Counted from the first letter of the stretch, positions 8,752 to 17,340 are shown. The stretch is DNA of 64,000 nucleotides from Streptomyces sp. PTY087I2 (GCF_001687325.1 NZ_LZRD01000015.1:1-64000), one strand, 5' to 3'. Notes: a model not told the origin generated them from the sequence alone. A program made the numbers and translations.

Positions 8752-10031
8752 ATATCTGTGTGGTCGCCCTGGGCAAGATCGGGCTCCCGCTCGCCGTGCA
8801 GTTCGCCGCCAAGGGCCACACGGTGACCGGCGCGGACACCGACGAGCGGGTCGTCGCCCTCGTGAACGCGGCCACCGAGTCCTTCCCCGGCGAGGAAGGG
8901 CTCGGCGAGCGGCTGCGGGATGCGGTCGGGTCGGGGCGGCTCTCCGCCACCACCGACACCACGGCCGCCGTCGCCGCGTCCGACGCCGTCGTGATCGTCG
9001 TCCCGCTGTTCGTGGACGCCGAGGGCGTCCCCGACTTCGGCTGGATGGACGCCGCCACCAAAGCCGTCGCCGCCGGGCTGCGGCCCGGCACCCTGGTCAG
9101 CTACGAGACCACCCTGCCCGTGGGCACCACCCGCGGCCGCTGGGCGCCGATGCTGGCCGAGGGCTCCGGGCTCCGCGCCGGCGCGGACTTCCCCCTGGTC
9201 TTCTCGCCGGAGCGGGTGTTCACCGGCCGGGTCTTCGCCGATCTGCGCCGCTACCCCAAGCTGGTCGGCGGCATCGACGAGGAGTCCGGCCGGCGCGGCG
9301 CCGCCTTCTACGCGTCCGTGCTCGACTTCGACGACCGCGACGACCTGCCCCGCCCCAACGGCGTCTGGGACCTGGGCTCGGCGGAGGCCTCCGAGCTGGC
9401 GAAGCTCGCCGAGACGACCTACCGGGACGTCAACATCGCCCTGGCCAACCAGTTCGCCCGCTTCGCCGACCGCAACGACATCGACGTCGAGCAGGTCATC
9501 GAGGCGTGCAACAGCCAGCCCTACAGCCACATCCACCGGCCGGGCATCGCCGTCGGCGGACACTGCATCCCGGTCTACCCGCGGATGTACCTGTGGAACG
9601 ACCCGGAGGCGACGGTGGTCCGCGCCGCCCGGGAGGCCAACGCCGCGATGCCCGCGTACGCCGTCGACCTGCTGGCGGCCGCCTACGGCGACCTGAACGG
9701 CGTCGGGGTGCTGGTCCTGGGCGCCGCCTACCGGGGCGGCGTCAAGGAGACCGCGTTCTCGGGCGTCTTCGGTGTGGTCGAGGCGCTGCGCGAGCGCGGT
9801 GCGGTGCCGTTCGTTTCGGACCCGCTGTACGGCCCCGACGAGCTGCGGGCCCAGGGGCTGGTCCCGCACGAGGGCCAGACCGTCACCGCCGCGATCGTCC
9901 AGGCCGACCACCCCGAGTACCGCGAGCTGTCCGCCGACGCCCTGCCGGACGTACGCGTCCTGGTCGACGGACGCCGGACGACCGACCCGGCCCGCTGGCC
10001 GGGGGTGCGGCGGATCGTCATCGGCGGGTGA
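8748..10031 (+). CDS. UDP-sugar 6-dehydrogenase (UDP-GlcNAc/ManNAc/Glc dehydrogenase family)
   Basis: NAD-dependent four-electron dehydrogenase oxidising C6 of a UDP-sugar to the uronic acid, 427 residues. It has an N-terminal GKIGLPLAVQFAAKGH NAD site, the middle-domain segment ETTYRDVNIALANQ, and GGHCIPVYP with the catalytic Cys at residue 273. The closing segment with VLVLGAAYRGGVKETAFS is the UDP-binding domain. ATG 8748 overlaps the GT2 stop (ATGA), making this the last gene of a five-gene coupled run. The sequence looks closer to the WecC/WbpA type than to UDP-glucose dehydrogenase, but I cannot rank these without alignment. Together with the aminotransferase, the Gfo/Idh/MocA enzyme and the facing acetyltransferase it would complete a UDP-diacetamido-uronate route. 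Confidence 0.85.
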   Translation: MNICVVALGKIGLPLAVQFAAKGHTVTGADTDERVVALVNAATESFPGEEGLGERLRDAVGSGRLSATTDTTAAVAASDAVVIVVPLFVDAEGVPDFGWMDAATKAVAAGLRPGTLVSYETTLPVGTTRGRWAPMLAEGSGLRAGADFPLVFSPERVFTGRVFADLRRYPKLVGGIDEESGRRGAAFYASVLDFDDRDDLPRPNGVWDLGSAEASELAKLAETTYRDVNIALANQFARFADRNDIDVEQVIEACNSQPYSHIHRPGIAVGGHCIPVYPRMYLWNDPEATVVRAAREANAAMPAYAVDLLAAAYGDLNGVGVLVLGAAYRGGVKETAFSGVFGVVEALRERGAVPFVSDPLYGPDELRAQGLVPHEGQTVTAAIVQADHPEYRELSADALPDVRVLVDGRRTTDPARWPGVRRIVIGG

Positions 10032-10049
10032 GCCGGCGGCGGCCGGTCC

Positions 10050-10667
10050 TCACCCCTCGTGCTCGTCGTACTCCGTGAGCACCCCGTCCGCCTCCGTGTA
10101 GCGGGCCCCGGTCGCCGGGCACTCCCACCGGCCGGGGCCCGGGGCGTCCTCCCGGGCGACCAGCCGTACGCCGGACCGTCCGACCCAGCCGATCCGGCGG
10201 GCCGGCACCCCCGCCACCAGCGCGAAGTCCGGGACGTCCCGGGTCACGACGGCCCCGGCCGCGACCATCGCCCACCGGCCGATCCGCAGCGGGGCGACAC
10301 AGACCGCCCGGGCCCCGAGCGACGCGCCCTCCGCGACCGTGACCCCCACCGGCTCCCAGTCGCCGCCGCGCCGCTGCCGGCCGTCGGGATCGACCGACCG
10401 CGGGTTGTGGTCGTTGGTGAGCACCACCGCAGGGCCCACGAAGACCCCGTCCGCCAGCTCGGCCGGCTCGTAGACGAGGGCGAAGTTCTGGAGCTTCACG
10501 TTGTCGCCGATCCGTACGCCGGCGCCGACGTAGGCCCCCCGGCCGACCACGCAGTGCTCGCCGAGCCGTGCCCCCTCACGGATCTGGGCCAGCTCCCAGA
10601 CGCTGCTGCCGGCTCCGACGACGGCACTCTCGTCGACCTGGGCGGTCGGCTGCACTCGGTAGTCCAC
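10050..10667 (-). CDS. Left-handed beta-helix N-acetyltransferase (WbpD/WlbB-like)
   Basis: Hexapeptide-repeat acyltransferase, 205 residues. Residues ~5-150 are built of [LIV]GxxxxI-like hexapeptides, with LTNDHNPRS in the position where WbpD/WlbB family members carry TNDxxPRS. PDFALVAGVPARRIGWVG marks the end of the helix, and a short tail (ECPATGARY) follows. The family acetylates the amino group of UDP-sugar 3-amines. The gene converges on the dehydrogenase with an 18-bp gap and is transcribed divergently from rplU. It supplies the N-acetylation step missing from the five-gene run on the other strand. Fold is certain; substrate is inferred. Confidence 0.82.
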   Translation of the reverse strand: MDYRVQPTAQVDESAVVGAGSSVWELAQIREGARLGEHCVVGRGAYVGAGVRIGDNVKLQNFALVYEPAELADGVFVGPAVVLTNDHNPRSVDPDGRQRRGGDWEPVGVTVAEGASLGARAVCVAPLRIGRWAMVAAGAVVTRDVPDFALVAGVPARRIGWVGRSGVRLVAREDAPGPGRWECPATGARYTEADGVLTEYDEHEG

Positions 10668-10710
10668 GTTCGACGCCTTCCGGAGAGGGTTCTCCGCGAA
10701 ACCCTACGGT

Positions 10711-10739
10711 TTGACCCCCACACCCCGGCCCCGTAACCT
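10711..10739 (+). promoter_or_regulatory. Housekeeping sigma promoter for rplU-rpmA
   Basis: TTGACC (10711-10716), a 17-bp spacer and TAACCT (10734-10739), close to the streptomycete HrdB consensus. It predicts a transcript start near 10746 and a 5' leader of about 170 nt before L21, long enough for a regulatory RNA structure. An ACGGGCCCCGGCCCGT hairpin lies near 10852-10867. Confidence 0.7.
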
Positions 10740-10914
10740 TGTCCCTCGGTGTGTTTCCTTAACGCGCCTACCCCTGAGCACATCCCTCCCGGTAACGGTC
10801 GGTGTTCGCGCCGTCCGCCAGGAGAGGCCGCTCATCCTTCCGGATCGACACGGGCCCCGGCCCGTGCGGGCGGCTGGCATCAGGGGTTCCGTTCCGAGCG
10901 AGAGAGAGATCCGC

Positions 10915-11235
10915 GTGTACGCCATCGTGCGCAGCGGTGGTCGCCAGCACAAGGTTGCTGTCGGCGACATCGTTGAGGTTGACAAGATTTCCACTGCCAA
11001 GGTTGGCGACACGGTCGAGCTCTCGACCCTGCTCGTTGTCGACGGTGACTCGGTCACCAGCGACCCGTGGGTGCTGGACGGCATCAAGGTCACGGCCGAG
11101 ATCGTGGACCACCACAAGGGCGCGAAGATCGACATCCTTCGCTACAAGAACAAGACCGGCTACCGCCGCCGCCAGGGTCACCGCCAGCAGTACACGGCGA
11201 TCAAGGTCACCGGTATCCCCACGGCTGCGAAGTAA
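10915..11235 (+). CDS. rplU: 50S ribosomal protein L21
   Basis: 106-residue ribosomal protein L21 binding 23S rRNA. It opens MYAIVRSGGRQHKVAVGD and closes with YRRRQGHRQQYT, both family signatures, at the normal length. Start GTG 10915 is preceded by GCGAGAGAGAGA. The frame runs further upstream, but that part is leader. rpmA follows after 14 bp, the standard L21-L27 pair. Confidence 0.97.
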   Translation: MYAIVRSGGRQHKVAVGDIVEVDKISTAKVGDTVELSTLLVVDGDSVTSDPWVLDGIKVTAEIVDHHKGAKIDILRYKNKTGYRRRQGHRQQYTAIKVTGIPTAAK

Positions 11236-11249
11236 GGGACTGAGAACAC

Positions 11250-11507
11250 ATGGCACACAAGAAGGGCGCATCGTCCACTCGGAACGGGCGCGATTCCAAT
11301 GCTCAGCGGCTCGGCGTGAAGCGCTTCGGCGGTCAGGCCGTCAACGCCGGTGAGATCCTGGTCCGCCAGCGCGGCACCCACTTCCACCCCGGCGCGGGCG
11401 TCGGCCGTGGCGGCGACGACACGCTGTTCGCGCTGACCGCCGGTGCGGTGGAGTTCGGCACGCACCGCGGCCGCAAGGTCGTGAACATCGTTCCGCTCGC
11501 CGTCTGA
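11250..11507 (+). CDS. rpmA: 50S ribosomal protein L27
   Basis: 85-residue L27, reaching the peptidyl-transferase centre. It begins MAHKKGASSTRNGRDS with no cleavable N-terminal extension of the kind seen in Firmicutes, so the functional N-terminus is genetically encoded. GTHFHPGAGVGRGGDDTLFA is the conserved core. It follows rplU by 14 bp. A strong two-tier hairpin (11544-11599) separates it from obg. Confidence 0.97.
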   Translation: MAHKKGASSTRNGRDSNAQRLGVKRFGGQAVNAGEILVRQRGTHFHPGAGVGRGGDDTLFALTAGAVEFGTHRGRKVVNIVPLAV

Positions 11508-11543
11508 GTCTCTCGACGCGCGCAGAACGGCACACAGCACCTT

Positions 11544-11599
11544 CCGAGGGCGGATCTCAGCTTTCCCGGCGAACAACGGGGAAGCGGGTCCGCCCTCGG
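11544..11599 (+). terminator. Two-tier hairpin between rpmA and obg
   Basis: Outer arms CCGAGGGCGGA (11544-11554) and TCCGCCCTCGG (11589-11599) pair perfectly. Inside them GCTTTCCC (11560-11567) pairs with GGGGAAGC (11578-11585) with one G-U. There is no U-run, so it may terminate inefficiently, act as a processing site, or set the ratio of the ribosomal proteins to Obg. Confidence 0.6.
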
Positions 11600-11666
11600 C
11601 GTGTTACGACAGAGACAATTCCGCTTTTTCCGCTGTACCTGCACCTGTTATCTGGAGGCACCCACC

Positions 11667-13103
11667 ATGACCACCTTCGTGGACCGCGTCGAGCTGCATG
11701 CCGCCGCGGGTAACGGAGGCCACGGCTGCGCCTCCGTACACCGTGAGAAGTTCAAGCCGCTGGGCGGCCCCGACGGGGGCAACGGCGGACGCGGCGGCGA
11801 CGTGATCCTCGTCGTCGAGCAGTCCGTGACCACGCTGCTCGACTACCACCACCACCCCCACCGCAAGGCCACCAACGGCCAGCCCGGCGCCGGCGACAAC
11901 CGCTCCGGCAAGGACGGCCAGGACCTGGTCCTGCCCGTCCCCGACGGCACCGTCGTCCTCGACAAGGCCGGGAACGTCCTCGCCGACCTCATCGGCCAGG
12001 GCACCACCTTCGTGGCCGGTCAGGGCGGCCGTGGCGGCCTCGGCAACGCCGCGCTGGCCTCCGCCCGCCGCAAGGCCCCCGGCTTCGCGCTGCTCGGCGA
12101 GCCGGGCGAGAGCCGGGACATCGTCCTGGAGCTCAAGACCGTCGCCGACGTGGCCCTCGTCGGCTACCCCAGCGCGGGCAAGTCCTCGCTGATCTCGGTG
12201 CTCTCCGCGGCCAAGCCGAAGATCGCGGACTACCCGTTCACCACCCTCGTACCGAACCTGGGCGTCGTCACCGCCGGTTCGACCGTCTACACCATCGCCG
12301 ACGTCCCCGGGCTCATCCCCGGCGCCAGCCAGGGCAAGGGCCTCGGCCTGGAGTTCCTGCGGCACGTCGAGCGCTGCTCGGTGCTCGTGCACGTCCTGGA
12401 CACCGCCACCCTGGAGTCCGACCGCGACCCCGTCTCCGACCTCGACATCATCGAGGAGGAGCTGCGCCAGTACGGCGGTCTGGAGGACCGGCCCCGCATC
12501 GTCGCCCTCAACAAGGTCGACATCCCCGACGGCCAGGACCTCGCCGACATGATCCGCCCCGACCTGGAGGCCCGCGGCTACCGCGTCTTCGAGGTCTCCG
12601 CGATCGCCCACAAGGGCCTCAACGAACTGAGCTACGCGCTCGCCGGGATCATCGCCGAGGCGCGCGCCACCAAGCCGAAGGAGGAGGCGACCCGCATCGT
12701 CATCCGCCCCAAGGCCGTCGACGACGCGGGCTTCACGGTCACCGCCGAGGGCGAGGACCTCTACCGGGTGCGCGGCGAGAAGCCCGAGCGCTGGGTGCGC
12801 CAGACCGACTTCAACAACGACGAGGCCGTCGGCTACCTCGCCGACCGGCTCAACCGCCTCGGCGTCGAGGACGAACTGGTCAAGGCGGGCGCCCGGGCCG
12901 GTGACGGTGTCGCGATCGGCCCCGAGGACAACGCGGTCGTCTTCGACTGGGAGCCGACCATGCAGGCCGGTGCGGAGATGCTCGGCCGCCGCGGCGAGGA
13001 CCACCGCATGGAGGCCCCGCGCCCCGCCGCGCAGCGCCGCAAGGACCGCGAGGCCGAACGCGACGACGCGCAGAAGGAATACGACGAGTTCGACCCCTTC
13101 TAG
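11667..13103 (+). CDS. obgE: GTPase Obg/CgtA
   Basis: Large-ribosomal-subunit assembly GTPase, 478 residues. The N-terminal Gly-rich Obg fold (GGPDGGNGGRGGDVILV) is followed by a G domain with GYPSAGKSS (P-loop), DVPGLI (G3) and NKVD (G4). An Obg C-terminal (OCT) domain then occupies roughly residues 345-420, and the tail is acidic and Lys/Arg-rich. ATG 11667 is chosen because TGGAGG precedes it and homologues begin MTTFVDRVELH; the frame upstream to 11601 is not expected to be coding. In Streptomyces Obg is linked to the onset of sporulation. A 12-bp hairpin follows the stop. Confidence 0.96.
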   Translation: MTTFVDRVELHAAAGNGGHGCASVHREKFKPLGGPDGGNGGRGGDVILVVEQSVTTLLDYHHHPHRKATNGQPGAGDNRSGKDGQDLVLPVPDGTVVLDKAGNVLADLIGQGTTFVAGQGGRGGLGNAALASARRKAPGFALLGEPGESRDIVLELKTVADVALVGYPSAGKSSLISVLSAAKPKIADYPFTTLVPNLGVVTAGSTVYTIADVPGLIPGASQGKGLGLEFLRHVERCSVLVHVLDTATLESDRDPVSDLDIIEEELRQYGGLEDRPRIVALNKVDIPDGQDLADMIRPDLEARGYRVFEVSAIAHKGLNELSYALAGIIAEARATKPKEEATRIVIRPKAVDDAGFTVTAEGEDLYRVRGEKPERWVRQTDFNNDEAVGYLADRLNRLGVEDELVKAGARAGDGVAIGPEDNAVVFDWEPTMQAGAEMLGRRGEDHRMEAPRPAAQRRKDREAERDDAQKEYDEFDPF

Positions 13104-13414
13104 GGCGCGCCCCCGGCCCGCCTCCCCGGCAAACGGCCCGTCTTCCCGGAGGCGGGCCGTCCGGCGGCCCCGGGCCACCTCCGGTCGTTCTCGCCGGTCA
13201 CACCGGGTGCACGTGCTGCTCATGTGCCGATTACGCAACACATCTGTGGGGTCGGTCACCCCGCGCAACACCCCCGGAGCGCCCAACCTCCCTGGCCAGA
13301 GGGTGAACTGAGGGCATCCGCAGGGCGAGTGACGGGCGACGTCCACCTTGCGAGACGGTCACGGAGAGTGCGACCATCACACTGTTCCCCCTGTCATAGC
13401 AAGGTAGGTCGTCT
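13104..13414. other. Intergenic region between obg and the teichoic acid cluster
   Basis: About 310 bp without a gene. It opens with the obg terminator (13114-13159). The remainder has lower GC than its surroundings and probably holds the promoter for the CDP-ribitol synthase gene, but I see no convincing -35/-10 pair. AGGTAGG just before 13415 is the ribosome binding site. Confidence 0.5.
13114..13159 (+). terminator. Hairpin terminator after obg
   Basis: Perfect 12-bp arms CGGCCCGCCTCC (13114-13125) and GGAGGCGGGCCG (13148-13159), starting 11 nt after the Obg stop. The 22-nt loop is longer than usual and there is no U-run, as in many streptomycete terminators. Confidence 0.65.
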
Positions 13415-14914
13415 GTGTCTGTGCCGCATGAAGCCAAGCCCCGGACCACAGCGGTCGTGCTCGCCGGTGGGACCGGCCAGCGCGTCGGCCTGTCGATCCC
13501 CAAGCAGTTGCTGAAGATCGCCGGCAAGGCCGTCATCGAGCACACGCTGACCATCTTCGAGAACGCCGAGGGCATCGACGACGTCATCGTGCTGATGGCG
13601 CCCGGTTTCGTCCCCGACGTCGAGAAGATCGTCGCGAAGGCCGGACTGGCCAAGGTCACTCGGATCATCGAGGGCGGCAACACCCGCAACGAGACCACCG
13701 AGCGCGCCATCGCGGCCCTCGGCGAGGGCCTGGCCGAGGGCGAGGACCGCAACGTCCTCTTCCATGACGCGGTCCGCCCCCTGCTGTCACAGCGTGTGAT
13801 CAAGGACTGTGTCGACGCGCTGGAGCGCTACCAGGCCGTCGACGTCGCCATCCCGTCCGCGGACACGATCATCGTGACCCGTACGCACGGTGAGGACGGC
13901 GAGTTCATCACCGACGTGCCCGACCGCTCCCGGCTGCGCCGCGGCCAGACGCCGCAGGCCTTCAAGCTCTCCACGATCCGCAAGGCCTACGAGGTCGCGG
14001 CGGGCGACCCCAACTTCCAGGCCACCGACGACTGTTCGGTGGTCCTCAAGTACCTCCCCGACGTGCCGATCTACGTGGTCGCGGGCGACGAGTACAACAT
14101 GAAGGTCACCCAGCCGGTCGATGTCTTCATCACCGACAAGCTCTTCCAGCTGGCCTCCACCGCCGCCCCCCGCCAGGCCGACGAGACCGCCTACCGCGAG
14201 CTGCTCACGGGCAAGACCCTCGTCGTCTTCGGCGGTTCGTACGGCATCGGCGCCGACATCGCGGCCCTCGCCGAGAGCTACGGCGCGAAGGTCTACGCGC
14301 TGGGCCGCTCCACCACTGGGACCCACGTGGAGAACCCGGAGCACGTGGACGACGCGCTCTCCAAGGCGTACGCCGAGACCGGCCGGGTCGACTACGTCAT
14401 CAACACCGCGGGCGTGCTGCGGATCGGCAAGCTGGCCGAGACCGACAACACGACCATCCAGGAAGCGCTGAACGTCAACTACCTGGCCCCCGTGCAGATC
14501 GCCCGCGCCTCGTACAAGTACCTGGCGGAGACCCAGGGCCAGCTGCTGCTCTACACCTCCAGCAGCTACACCCGGGGCCGCGCCGAGTACAGCCTGTACT
14601 CCTCCACCAAGGCCGCCATGGTCAACCTCACCCAGGCGCTCGCCGACGAGTGGGCGGGCGAGGGCATCCGGGTCAACTGTGTGAACCCGGAGCGCACCGC
14701 GACCCCGATGCGGACCAAGGCGTTCGGCCAGGAGCCCGAGGGCTCGCTGCTCTCCTCGGAGGCCGTCGCGCGCACCTCGCTGGACGTCCTGCTCTCCGAG
14801 CTGACCGGCCACGTCATCGACGTACGGCAGCAGGACCCGACGGCCGGCGCCGCCGAGTCCTCCGGCTTCGAGCAGGCCCTGGCCTCGGTGCTGGACCGTC
14901 AGTCAGATGTGTAA
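13415..14914 (+). CDS. Bifunctional ribitol-5-phosphate cytidylyltransferase / ribulose-5-phosphate reductase (fused CDP-ribitol synthase)
   Basis: 499-residue fusion. Residues ~10-240 are an IspD-like cytidylyltransferase: VVLAGGTGQRVGLSIPKQ nucleotide loop, then GGNTRNETTERAI and DAVRPLL. Residues ~265-490 are a short-chain dehydrogenase: FGGSYGIGADIA near 273, NTAGVLR, and Tyr395-x3-Lys399. The order matches the fused Bcs1-type enzyme of Haemophilus capsules, where ribulose-5-phosphate is reduced and then activated to CDP-ribitol; Gram-positives usually keep TarI and TarJ separate. Start GTG 13415 follows AGGTAGG. Two CDP-polyol phosphotransferase genes lie downstream, supporting poly(ribitol phosphate) wall teichoic acid. 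The polyol could differ from ribitol; sequence alone cannot decide. Confidence 0.85.
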   Translation: MSVPHEAKPRTTAVVLAGGTGQRVGLSIPKQLLKIAGKAVIEHTLTIFENAEGIDDVIVLMAPGFVPDVEKIVAKAGLAKVTRIIEGGNTRNETTERAIAALGEGLAEGEDRNVLFHDAVRPLLSQRVIKDCVDALERYQAVDVAIPSADTIIVTRTHGEDGEFITDVPDRSRLRRGQTPQAFKLSTIRKAYEVAAGDPNFQATDDCSVVLKYLPDVPIYVVAGDEYNMKVTQPVDVFITDKLFQLASTAAPRQADETAYRELLTGKTLVVFGGSYGIGADIAALAESYGAKVYALGRSTTGTHVENPEHVDDALSKAYAETGRVDYVINTAGVLRIGKLAETDNTTIQEALNVNYLAPVQIARASYKYLAETQGQLLLYTSSSYTRGRAEYSLYSSTKAAMVNLTQALADEWAGEGIRVNCVNPERTATPMRTKAFGQEPEGSLLSSEAVARTSLDVLLSELTGHVIDVRQQDPTAGAAESSGFEQALASVLDRQSDV

Positions 14915-14937
14915 TAATTCTTGACAAATGAGCTTTT

Positions 14938-14977
14938 CGGGCCTCTGTGATCACCTTTCCGTGAGCACAGAGGCCCG
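14938..14977. terminator. Inverted repeat after the CDP-ribitol synthase gene
   Basis: Perfect 12-bp arms CGGGCCTCTGTG (14938-14949) and CACAGAGGCCCG (14966-14977) around a 16-nt loop, in an AT-rich gap for this genome. The run CCTTTTATTT lies about 20 nt downstream. It is probably a terminator or attenuator before the next gene. Confidence 0.6.
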
Positions 14978-15052
14978 ACTGCGTGAGAACGCATCCTTTT
15001 ATTTCCCGCTATAGGTGAATTAACCGGCACCCCTCTCTGGAGCAGGTTCTTC

Positions 15053-17248
15053 GTGATTTCGACAGCCATTCGCCTGGCCCGTGTGGGCAACAGGTCTGAG
15101 CTGGCGGCAGCGTTGCTGATGGGGTTGGGCTACCCCTGTGTCATGCTCGCCGCGCTTCTCCCCAACATCTGGTTCTTCGTGGCGGCCGCGGCCGTCACGT
15201 ATATCGCGGACTGGTATCTGCACCAGCGGGGGAGTTACCTGATCAACCGGCTCGGCAAAGTGCGCGCCGGCCTGTCGATCCGCTTTCTGCTCCGCCAGTT
15301 GATGGTGATCCTGCTTCTCGCGCGACTGGATCTCGCGGAAGAGCCGCTGTTCTACGCGGCGGTCGCCGGATTCCTGCTCTTCTACGCGCTCCAGGCTCCG
15401 CACGGGGCGCTCACCACGCTGATCCGGCTGCGCCGCACGATGCCGGTCGTCACGCGCAACGTCGACCTGAGCACCGTCCGCATCCCCGACGCCCCGCCCC
15501 AGCTGCTGATGCGCCGGTCCGCCGAGAAGATGCTCCACCTGGACATCCCTGCGGTCGTCGGTGTGCTGATCGCGGCCGGTACGGGCGTGGACGGGATCGG
15601 CTACGGGGGCGCCGCCCTCACGCTGCTGCTGGCGCTGCTCTACCTGATCGGGCTCGCCCCCTTCGCGCGGCGCAGCCGGCTCGTCCCCCCGGCGCCCGCG
15701 GTGCTCGCCGCCGTGGACACCTGGCTCCGCGCGTACCAGCCGACCGTGGTGCTCTACTTCTCCGGCTCCAACGAGTCCGCCTACCAGGGCAACATGTGGC
15801 TGGAGACCATGAGCCGGATCGAGGGGCGGCCGCTGATCATCATGCGGGAGCGCGGTCTCGTCCCGCAGCTCGCCGAGACCTCGGTCCCGGTGATCTGCGT
15901 CCCGGCGGGGACCCACCTGATGAACATGGACCTCTCCACGGTCCGGGTCTGCCTCTACCCGGCGAACGTCGGCAAGAACATCCACATCCTGCGCGTCCCG
16001 ACCATGAAGCACGTCTTCATCGGCCACGGCGACAGCGACAAGCTCGCCAGCGTGAACCCGTACTCCAAGGTCTACGACGAGGTGTGGACGGCGGGCCGGG
16101 CCGGCCGCGACCGGTACGCGCTGGCCGATGTGGGGGTCCGCGACGAGGACATCGTCGAGGTCGGGCGCCCGCAGCTGGAGCCCATCCAGAGCTGGACGGG
16201 CTCCCTCCGCAACCCCATCGCCACCGTCCTCTACGCCCCCACCTGGGAGGGCTGGGACGACAACCCCGGCAACACGTCGCTGCTGCTGGCCGGCGAGAAC
16301 ATCGTGCGCCGGCTGCTCGCCGCCGACCCGCCGGTCCGGGTCATCTACAAGCCGCACCCCTTCACCGGCATCCGCAGCGCGCAGGCCAAGGCCGTCAACG
16401 CCAGGATCATCGCCATGCTGGAGGCCGCCGCCACCCGGCGCGCCGCCGAGCCGCGCTGGGCCGCCGAGGCCTCGGAAGCCGCGGCCGGACAGCGCGAGGC
16501 CCGGGCCGAGCTCGCGCGCATCGAGGCCCGGCTGGCGGAGCTGGAGTCGTCGGGCCGCTCCGGCGGGGACGCGGCCGAGCTGTCGCGGGTCTCGCTCGCC
16601 GACCCCGCGCGGGAGGCCGAGACGACGGCCCTGCGGTCCGCGTGGAACGACGCCTACTGGCGGTCCTTCGGCTGGTGGGAGCACCGTACGGTCACCGGGC
16701 CGCAGCCCCGGCTGTACGACTGCTTCAACGAGGCCGACGCGATGGTCTCGGACATCTCCAGCGTGGTGTCCGACTTCATCGCGAGCGGCAAGCCCTACGC
16801 CGTGACCGACTCCGCCGCCCTGGGCGTGGAGGAGTTCAGGAGGCAGAACACCGCGGTGCGGGCCGCCGTCATCCTCTCCAACGGCGCAGGCGAGCTCGAC
16901 GAGCTGCTGGCGGCCGTGGCGGATCCCGCGGCGGACACCCTGGCCGAGGCGCGCCACGAGCTGAAGAGCTATCTGCTGGGCCCGGACGAGCCGACGTCCA
17001 TGGAGCAGTTCAACGCGGCGCTGCATGCTCTCGCGGCCAAGGCCGAGGCGCGCAACGCGGGCGTCGCCCAGCGCGCCTCCGGTCAGCCGGTGGTGTCGGC
17101 CGGGCCCGACCCGGAGGACTCCTCCAGCGGTTCCGGCAACGGCGAGCAGGAGCTGTCCGACGAGGCGGCGGCCGCGGCGGACCCGGACGCGGTCGGCGCG
17201 TCCGACCGGAAGCCGGCCACCGGCGAGGAGGCCTCCCGCCTGGGCTGA
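15053..17248 (+). CDS. Membrane-anchored CDP-glycerol/ribitol phosphotransferase (TagF/TarL family)
   Basis: 731 residues. The first ~210 hold several hydrophobic segments (about 18-50, 95-120, 160-205), an integral-membrane module not present in ordinary TagF. From about 225 the protein is a glycerophosphotransferase: HGDSDKLASV with His325, APTWEGW, then YKPHPFTG, SDISSVVSDFIASGKP and a terminal helix. Between YKPHP and the last motifs (residues ~445-535) lies a Glu/Arg/Ala-rich predicted coiled coil that interrupts the catalytic fold. GTG 15053 follows GGAGCAGG. Presumed role: adding polyol-phosphate units from CDP-activated polyol at the inner membrane face. The C-terminal ~60 residues are low complexity. 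Confidence 0.8.
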   Translation: MISTAIRLARVGNRSELAAALLMGLGYPCVMLAALLPNIWFFVAAAAVTYIADWYLHQRGSYLINRLGKVRAGLSIRFLLRQLMVILLLARLDLAEEPLFYAAVAGFLLFYALQAPHGALTTLIRLRRTMPVVTRNVDLSTVRIPDAPPQLLMRRSAEKMLHLDIPAVVGVLIAAGTGVDGIGYGGAALTLLLALLYLIGLAPFARRSRLVPPAPAVLAAVDTWLRAYQPTVVLYFSGSNESAYQGNMWLETMSRIEGRPLIIMRERGLVPQLAETSVPVICVPAGTHLMNMDLSTVRVCLYPANVGKNIHILRVPTMKHVFIGHGDSDKLASVNPYSKVYDEVWTAGRAGRDRYALADVGVRDEDIVEVGRPQLEPIQSWTGSLRNPIATVLYAPTWEGWDDNPGNTSLLLAGENIVRRLLAADPPVRVIYKPHPFTGIRSAQAKAVNARIIAMLEAAATRRAAEPRWAAEASEAAAGQREARAELARIEARLAELESSGRSGGDAAELSRVSLADPAREAETTALRSAWNDAYWRSFGWWEHRTVTGPQPRLYDCFNEADAMVSDISSVVSDFIASGKPYAVTDSAALGVEEFRRQNTAVRAAVILSNGAGELDELLAAVADPAADTLAEARHELKSYLLGPDEPTSMEQFNAALHALAAKAEARNAGVAQRASGQPVVSAGPDPEDSSSGSGNGEQELSDEAAAAADPDAVGASDRKPATGEEASRLG

Positions 17249-17296
17249 CCGGCCGGTGGCCGGAGATCACCTGTCCGGAAACGAAGCAACCCCGAT

Positions 17297-17340
17297 GACG
17301 ACCCGTCCGTCTCTCCCCAGGGAGGGATGTACGGGTCGTC
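17297..17340 (+). terminator. Hairpin terminator within the teichoic acid cluster
   Basis: Perfect 10-bp arms GACGACCCGT (17297-17306) and ACGGGTCGTC (17331-17340). The loop contains CTCCCC/GGGAGG able to extend the stem. An AT-rich stretch with ATGCA...TGCAT follows and may carry the promoter for the next gene. Confidence 0.6.

Noticed and set aside
14921..14926. TTGACA as a -35 box
   Set aside because: No -10 hexamer occurs at 16-19 bp; the expected position lies inside the terminator stem.
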